This document shows, piece after piece, positions 57,074 to 64,000 of a stretch of DNA of 64,000 nucleotides (its first letter is position 1; each line of letters opens with the position of its first letter). This DNA comes from Diospyros lotus (taxonomy: Eukaryota > Streptophyta > Magnoliopsida > Ericales > Ebenaceae). The position numbers were made by a program, and so were the translations under genes. The stretch spans positions 23,963,307 through 24,027,306 of the forward strand of contig NC_068343.1 of assembly GCF_014633365.1 (NCBI RefSeq). Direction: 5' to 3'. Below the pieces are notes generated by a model. That model did not search any database, had not been told where the DNA came from, and worked only from the letters and a program-made list of their open reading frames with translations.

Positions 57074-59638
57074 TGTAATGACCCGCTCCCACTTACAGGC
57101 GCCACCGATAAATAATCGACCGAATTACTCACCCGACGAACCACAACTGATGGGTTAGACTATGTTTCAACAGGAAAAGCCCTAGGTGAGAACTAGGCTT
57201 CGTCATTCCCTTCGCTCCACTCAAGAATTGGTCCCAACTCAAACAAGAAAACTCAGCGGACCAAGACTCGAAACTCGAGTGAGCTTCACCTCTCTTCAGC
57301 TTGCCTCATAACAAGCCAAATGTGACCCAGGTACAAAGCTAGCATAACAAACACTTCGCTGAGTATTGGGGATTTATAAGAACATACCTCGCTGATCTTT
57401 ACTCGATTCGAATTTGGCTTCAACAACTGAAGCCACATATACATCACGCAGACTCACAATCATCTATTGTACAATTATGATTACAACAACTAGATACCTC
57501 TAGTGCTCAATACACTTACATTCAAACACATGAATACATAATAAAAATACAGGAGAATACACAACAACACATCTCAGGAAACAATGCTAATTGCCACAAC
57601 AGCCTCCCGGCACCATCCCTGCTTGCATCTAGACTCGCATTATCTGCACATGAGGTAAAACCTCATGAGTCACAAAGACTCAGTAAGGGTGCAATGCATG
57701 TAAATATGAATATAACCATGTTTATGTATGCCGAATGCATGCAAATGAGGCTAGGCCCATCCATCCTCACAACCCTCCAAGGTTTGAGACATCAACCTAT
57801 CAACCTCCACAACACTAGTCCTCCATATGGCCACAGGTCCACTAGATCTCGCATCACGCAAGTGTTAACCACTACATGCAAATGCAACATAAAAACATTA
57901 TCAAACATATTTACCAACTTGCAAGGCCACCTCCACATGGGGCCATCCCTTACTTGGCTAGAAGCCTCTTTTGCCTCGGCAAGAACGCCAGCCCAAACTC
58001 CGAGCTCTTCTAGGATCACTGCTTCCCCGGTCAAACTTAGATGCAAACACACATAAACCCAACTCCATTAACATTCAGCATTAAACCAATGCCCTTAACT
58101 ACGCCGTATACCGCAAAACCACCTGATAACAACTCAACAAAAAAACAACCCCAACCGAGGGAATAATCCAGACAACTCTTCACATTGCATTATTTCACAT
58201 CTCACATAAGGCATTTAACTTGAAAAGAAATTATTAATTTACCTTTACTCATTTAGGAGGAGAAATTTCGAAAAACGCCCATATCGATGTTGTCTCCTTG
58301 GCCACAAATCTTGTGCCCAATCTCATTATTGGGCCTCCAGCACGCTCCTCAAGCCTGTAATTAATTTCCAAAACTTTCTCCAATATTTTTGGAATTTTTC
58401 AGGATTTTCTATCATTTTTCTTCCAATTTCTCCATTATTTCTTTTCCTTTTATTTTCTCTTGTTCTTCGTTGCATCTTCTTCTTCACCGCGTATAGCTCC
58501 TGCGCGCGCACCAGCGCCCGCTACTCAGCCTGCCTCGACCAGCCGCTGTTCATGGCCATGTCGCCGTCACCCCAGCACCATAACGTGCAGAGCCACTGGC
58601 CGTCGCACCTTCACTGCGAGCCACCATCACAGCTGGCCTCACCTTGCGCGACATCCGTCGCTGCTGCCTCTGGCTTCAATGGCGGCTGCCGTCGGCCGCT
58701 AGCCCTCCTCCGACACCGCTGCTAGCTGTGACCCACTGCCGGTCGCCTTCTGCTGCAGCTGCTCCGCCATCCGCTTCCATCGCGGCAGCTTCAAGCCGCT
58801 GCCCGCGCTTCTCTGCCTCAGCCATTTTCGGCCACTAGCCGCTGCATCCAATGGCCCTAGCTGCAACCGATCGGTCATCACCGGCTATCTCTCCCTCTCG
58901 AGCAACTCTCTCTCTCGCTCTCTCTGTCTCTCTCTCTCGCAATTCCTCTGCATCTCACTCTCTCTCTCGGCTCTGCTCTCTTGGCCATTTCAAAATGGCA
59001 GGGACGCACGAAGCTTCCAGGAAGCTTCCCTCGCCCACATCTTTATATATATATATATATATATATATACCCATACTTACATATATTTACACATTGCCCC
59101 TTTAATGTACTCATAAATTCACTTGAGAATTTTTATATATTGCACTTGGGCCTTCCATGGTTTTAAATAATATCATCACACCACTTAGATTATTAACTTT
59201 CCCCGAAAATTAATAATCGACACTTACTCGAGAATATCGATTTCATCCCTGTGCCTACATGGGACCTCTATTCGATCTGAAAACATTTTAGGGTTGCCTT
59301 ACTCGCAAAACCGGACCACCCCTAGGGTCCCCTTAGCTTCCCGGAGGTCCCCTACGATCATTCGGTATTGGCACCCACTCGGGCTTATATAGAATTTATT
59401 CAAAAAATTATTTCCAGTCGGACCACCACCAGCGCCATTAACCTCATCTCAAGGCGCTCACCAATCTCATGCCTTCTTCCTTGAACATCCAAGTCCTGAG
59501 ACACTCCCTACCGTCAATTCAGTAATTTTATTAATTAATTTCCTAAAATCAACTTTCAAGCTTCTCGGACCACCCGAGATCTTTTCAAAATAATCGAAAA
59601 TTATTTATTTTCAATACCATGTAATACCGGGTATTACA
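57074..59638 (-). mobile_element. Solo LTR 4 (Tekay-like), 2565 bp
   Basis: Ends TGTAATGACCC (57074) and CCGGGTATTACA (59638). The duplication gatgac occurs at 57068-57073 and 59639-59644, one base longer than the usual 5, probably a chance match of one flanking base. Carries a GC-rich patch (58500-58850), a (CT)n stretch (58890-58980), and tgagtcacaaagactcagtaag near 57666 that also occurs in related LTRs. Frames inside (57694-58056, 58460-59166) are not genes. Confidence 0.82.
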
Positions 59639-59644
59639 GATGAC

Positions 59645-60456
59645 CCTTGATGATCCTTTTCTTCACGGTCTGCACCTCAGGAGTGCACCCACAACCCCAC
59701 CGATAGCTAAATACATACACCACCAATGAGACCAGAGGTAAATTCTAGCCAAAGATGCTAGGGATGCTCAACCCATAAGGTTCATAAGTGTCACCAGCAT
59801 GTTAGTCACCTCAAACATCATCAGATGGACTATTTTATCCCAAACCAGGTAACAGGGTAATGATGGCCTTCCCATTTTATGCACGACTATCCTTGCTTAC
59901 TCTCAAATCAATTTTTTTTCCTCACACTCAAAACACAAATGCACCCTAAGGAACACCCTTAGTCAATCTACATCGTTAATGAACCCAAATAGCAACCCCT
60001 CACTAGTCTCGGTCTCCAGCTTAGAGGGTAACTCTTCCAAAAAATGCACTTGAGTATACTCTCATGTCCCGACATACTCTCTACACCCGCCTGAGCCTAA
60101 CACCTCTGAGTTTCCATTATCAACACATCCATTAATAACTGTCTCAAGTGAACCTCCTAGACCTCATCTAGTAGGTCTCGATCACTTAATTACTCACTTC
60201 CTTAAAACCCAACCACACGTGTCACCAAGACGATATGAAGAAGTGTTGTAAGTAATTTATTTTAGTTGTATTTACTCACAATTATAGTTAGGGATATTTT
60301 CATTATTTTTTTTAATCACAAGTTTAAGTTCTTGTAAAGTAAAGAGTTGGATTAGGTTGTTTTCTTCATTAATATTTCCATCAAACACCCATAGTATGTT
60401 TTTCATTAAGATAATATGCTCTCAGCTTCTGCAAATGCAAATGACCACACTTAGGT
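59645..60456. other. Unassigned region, no gene
   Basis: By TSD logic 59645 onward adjoined 57073 before solo LTR 4 arrived, so the first part is internal LTR 3-element sequence or its flank. From about 60244 (tgttgtaagtaatttatttt, then gtaaagtaaagagttgg) the wording resembles the LTR of a Ty1/copia element, but no end or TSD is visible. Confidence 0.3.
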
Positions 60457-61534
60457 TGTAAGGCCCGCTTCCGAATATTCCTTCTTAGCATGGGATATTC
60501 GAAAAAATGTCATTACAGAGATGATATAAAACAAAACTAAACTCAATTAACAACTCATTTCATTTATAGCAGCGAAAATTTAAACTAAGGTTAAATTACA
60601 TTTCTAGAATCTCATAACCCTAGGCTCGATGGCCATACAAAATAATAAGAGACTCAAATGCCACTAAACATAATAAATTCTCAACACTATAAACCTCACC
60701 AAATCACTAACTAGGATATTTGAAATTAGGATGCGTCTTTGTACACCACTACCCCTGGGCGGTAGTCCTACTGGATTCGCCCCCAATAACATTCTTTCCT
60801 TCACCTGGAATGGCAAAAAAGATCAAGTGAGTCATAAGGCTCAGCAAGTTCGAGAAACAATGAACAATATGTAGGATCCAAGAACAAGATGACACCAATA
60901 AGAGTAATCAAGGACTTCACAATTATATACAAGATTCATAATTCATGAATTTATCAATTCAACTTAAGATATCATGTCACCATGTATCACTATGCAAATG
61001 TGCATAAAAATTCAATGTCATTATCAATTCTCATAGGCTCGCAAGCCATCAATCAATACATGCAAGAGTGCATCATTTCATTATCAATATCAATTTCTCA
61101 AGCTCTCAAGCCATAAATCGATGCATGCAAAAGTGCATAAGTTCCATAAAACCTCACAAATAAATATGGATCCAACCTGCCAGGCTATGACCACCTCGTC
61201 ACACACCAGGTGCTATAAGGTACCCTTTCTCCCTCTGCGCAAAATAATAGGTGCACAATATATATATATATATAACATGTATATGTATGCATCATGTATG
61301 CATTTGCCAACCACATGTATTTAAATTCTTGTTTTCCCGATATTCATACTTTCAACATCACTTACCCATATCAGGTATTTTTTCCATCATCAAATAAATT
61401 CAACATATCTGACTTCATAACGTTTACCACATTCAAGATATAATTTATGACACAGAAATGCTTGATGTAATTTATAACACAGGAATAATTTTTGAGAGAT
61501 ACTATTTAATATTAAATCTCGATTCACTAGCTGA
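60457..61534 (-). mobile_element. LTR 5 (same superfamily), cut by CACTA-2
   Basis: Begins TGTAAGGCCCGC at 60457. It shares agcagcgaaaat and gtgagtcataaggctcagcaag with the other LTRs, placed in the same order from the end. The far end is not seen: a CACTA terminus starts at 61535. No genes; the frame at 61121-61324 is spurious. Confidence 0.6.
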
Positions 61535-61555
61535 CACTACAAGAAAAAACATATT

Positions 61556-62720
61556 TAGCGACGGAATTTAGAGACGAAATTATTCTGTCACTAATTAGTG
61601 ACGGATAGTGACGAAATTTTTGTCGTTAACTTTTTTAAATATTTTTTTAATTTAGTGATGGAATTAGCAACGGAATACCCGTCACTAAATTTAGTGATGG
61701 AATTTGCGACGGAAATCTCGTTGCTAAATTTTAATTTTTTTTTAATTTTTTTAATTTTTTAACCAATTTAAATTTTTTATTTATTAGTGACGGGAGTAAC
61801 CCCGTCGCAAAATTTTAATTTTTTTATTTATTTTTTATTTTTTTAGCGACGGTTGATCCCATCGCTAAATTTTAAATTTTTTATTTAATTTTTTTATTTA
61901 TTAGCGACGAGAAGAATTCGTCACTAAATTTTAATTTTTTATTTAATTTTTAACAAAATTGAATTTTTTTTTATTTTTTAGTAACGGGTAACCCCATCGC
62001 TAAATTAAATTTTTTTATTTAATATTTTTTTGTTTTTTAGCTACGGGGATGACCCTGTAGCTAAATTTAATTTTTTTTAATTTTTTTAGCGAATTAAATT
62101 TTTTTTATTTAATTTTTTTTAATTTTTTAGCAACGGGAGTAACCACGCCGCAAAAGTAAAAAAAAAAAAGAAAATTAGCGATGGGTATTTCTTGTTGCTA
62201 AAAATTAAAAAATAAATAAATAAATAATTCAAATTTAGCGACGAAGTGAATAAAAAAAATTCAATAAATAATTAAATTTAGCGACGGGTCAACCCCATGG
62301 CTAAAAAATAAAAAAAAATTAAAATTTAGTGACGAGGTATTTCCCGACGCTAAAAATAAAAAAAAATGAAATTTAGCGACGGGGTTGATCTCGTTGCTAA
62401 AAAATAAAAAAAATAAAAAAAAAAAATTTAGCGACAGGGTATTTCCCGTCGCTAAAAATTAAAAAAAATTAACTAAAATTTTTTAATTTAGCGACAGGGT
62501 CAACCCCGTTGCTAAAATATAAAAAACAATTAAATAAAAAAAATTCAAATTTAGCGATGGGTCAACCCCGTCGCTAAACAATAAAAAGAAAATTAAATAA
62601 AGAATTAAATTTAGCGATGGGATCAACCCCGTGGCTAAAAAACAAAAAAATAAATAAATAAAGAATTAAAATTTAGCGACTAGTCAACCGGTCACTAAAA
62701 AATAAAAAATATTAAATAAA
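61556..62720. repeat. Array of (t)ttagcgacgg / ccgtcgctaaa hairpins
   Basis: About 20 units spaced roughly 50-70 bp. Many form full hairpins with a gtcaac-type loop, for example around 62340-62460. Bases diverge between units but the paired arms co-vary in several (gcgatggg with cccgtcgc). Confidence 0.85.
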
Positions 62721-63946
62721 AAATTAAAATTTTTACATTTAAACAGATCACAATAATTTTTACTAACATTAATATTAGTAAAAATTAAATTAATAATTTT
62801 TAAATATATTAAAATTAAAATCAAAATAAAACATAATTTTTCACTGCTAATATTATAATTAATAAAGTTTTATTTAAATTAATAATAAAATAAAATTACA
62901 ATTAAAATTAATTTCCCTTTAATAACATTAAATATTAAAATTAATATCACTAAATATGTTTGTGAAATTTTGGTGTATAAATATAATTTTGAAATATTTG
63001 AAAGAGAATAGTATAAATATATTTTATATACATCAATGAACAAGGAGGCTTCCAGATCGACTGGCTAGTGCGCGAAACTTGATCATGAGAGGTTAGGGGT
63101 TCGAATCTTGTTGAGAGGATGAGATAATGGTTAAGGGTATTATCCCAGCGCTACCACATGGCGCACCTGAGGGGTGGTTGGGCCTGGCGAGCATTAAATT
63201 TTGAATTTAGCCACGATAAATATAAAAAAATTTAAATAAAAAAATTTAAATTTAGCAATGGGTCAAGCCCATCGCTAAAAAATAAAAAGAAAATTAAATA
63301 AAGAATTAAATTTAGCGATGGGGTCAACCTTGTGGCCAAAAAACAAAAAAAAAATTAAATAAAGAATTAAAGTTTAGCGACGAGTCAACCGGTCACTAAA
63401 AAATAAAAAAAATTAAATAAAAAATTAAAAATTTTACATTTAAACAGATCACAATAATTTTTACAAACATTAATATTAGTAAAAATTAAACTAATAATTT
63501 TTAAATATATTAAAATTAAAATCAAAATAAAAACATAATTTTTCACTGCTAATATTATAATTAATAAAGTTTTATTTAAATTAATAATAAAATAAAATTA
63601 CAATTAAAATTAATTTCCCTTTGCTAACATTAAATATTAAAATTAATATCATTAAATATGTTTAAGAAATTTTGGTGTATAAATATAATTCTGAAATATT
63701 TGAAAGAGAATAGTATAAATATATTTTATATACATCAATGAGCAAGGAGACTTCCAATTCGACTGACTTGCGAGCGAATCTTGGTTATGAGAAGTTGGGG
63801 GTTCGAATCTTATTGAGAGCATGAGATAATGGCTAAGAGTATTATCCCAGCGCTACCATGTGGCGAGTAGAGGAGCGGCTACGTGGCGCACATGAGGAGG
63901 GGTGGCTGGGCCTGGCGCGCGTTAAATTTTGAATTTTGGGGTTGAA
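62545..63946. repeat. Tandem duplication, unit about 701 bp
   Basis: aaaaagaaaattaaat occurs at 62583 and 63284, cagatcacaataattttt at 62744 and 63445, and catcaatga at 63031 and 63733: offset 701-702 bp. Each unit holds hairpin units, an AT-rich part and a tRNA-like segment. Confidence 0.92.
63038..63200 (+). repeat. tRNA-like SINE fragment, copy 1 (copy 2 at 63740-63920)
   Basis: Contains an A-box-like ctggctagtgcgcg (63060-63073) and a B-box-like ggggttcgaatc (63098-63109), followed by a non-tRNA body (gataatgg, tattatcccagcgctacca). Copy 2 has ggggttcgaatc near 63798. Such spacing and wording suit a tRNA-derived SINE carried into the CACTA element. The A box is one base short of consensus, so pol III activity is doubtful. 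Confidence 0.4.
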
Positions 63947-64000
63947 TTTAGCGACGTGGTCAATTCCCTGTCGCTAAAAAATAAAAAATAAAAAATAAAG

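Larger units (their letters stand above)
61535..64000 (+). mobile_element. CACTA-2, left end and giant subterminal hairpin array (continues beyond window)
   Basis: Starts CACTACAAGAAAAAACAT at 61535 (preceded by tga, the probable 3-bp target). It is followed by dozens of units built on tttagcgacggg...cccgtcgctaaa, alternating in orientation with A/T-rich spacers, through to the window end. No coding sequence. The array length of at least 2.4 kb is large for a CACTA subterminal region. Confidence 0.8.

Noticed and set aside
57694..58056. 120-codon frame and the GC-rich frames at 58460-58881
   Set aside because: Inside solo LTR 4; Ala/Ser/Pro-rich translation of GC-rich and CT-rich patches, with no domain.

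Overview
This looks like repeat-dense, AT-rich nuclear DNA of a seed plant, probably a eudicot (species not identifiable). The signs are Athila-type and chromovirus Ty3/gypsy elements, a tRNA-Asp-type primer site, CACTA transposons with GT/AG-spliced genes, and plant-like LOG and phosphofructokinase sequences. I see no intact ordinary host gene. Almost every base can be assigned to a mobile element, and most boundaries are fixed by target-site duplications (TSDs) that I could read directly.

Layout. 1-907: end of a long LTR. 908-1441: LTR-like debris. 1442-41295: a nest. An old minus-strand chromovirus (LTR 1442-1766, pol tail 1767-2033 and 4460-4681) was hit by two solo LTRs, 2034-4454 (TSD aaaga) and 4682-41244 (TSD cttgg). 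The second solo LTR was entered by Athila-like element A (5718-39728, TSD atacg). A was entered just before its polypurine tract by CACTA-1 (17296-37889, TSD agc). CACTA-1 was entered by a second copy of the Athila family, element B (18164-31983, TSD ggcaa). 41296-42898 plus 52743-53764: DNA-transposon-like sequence with a CT-rich leader and three phosphofructokinase exons, entered by minus-strand Athila-like element C (42899-52742, TSD ccctc). 53765-61534: further long LTRs in minus orientation, including a solo LTR at 57074-59638. 61535-64000: start of a second CACTA-like element with long hairpin repeat arrays.

The most unusual content is in A and B. After gag-pol, where other plant elements of this group may carry an env-like ORF, both copies hold a cassette made of a promoter-like stretch, an unrecognised N-terminal module (KKRRAKR plus a C-x2-C-x4-C-x3-C cluster), a 105-nt candidate intron, and a complete intronless LONELY GUY (LOG) cytokinin-activating enzyme domain. 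In B the 219-residue LOG frame is open. In A it has one stop codon but is in frame with the N-terminal module. Polypurine-tract-like sequences bracket the cassette. It looks like a host gene taken up as spliced RNA and then amplified with the retrotransposon.

CACTA-1 keeps a nine-exon accessory-protein gene (En/Spm, Transposase_24-like) that splices in silico into a 505-residue frame, but no main transposase. It also carries at least two host-like exon fragments. gag-pol is broken in A, B and C. In A and B most stops are C-to-T changes on the coding strand, as expected for methylated, silenced DNA.
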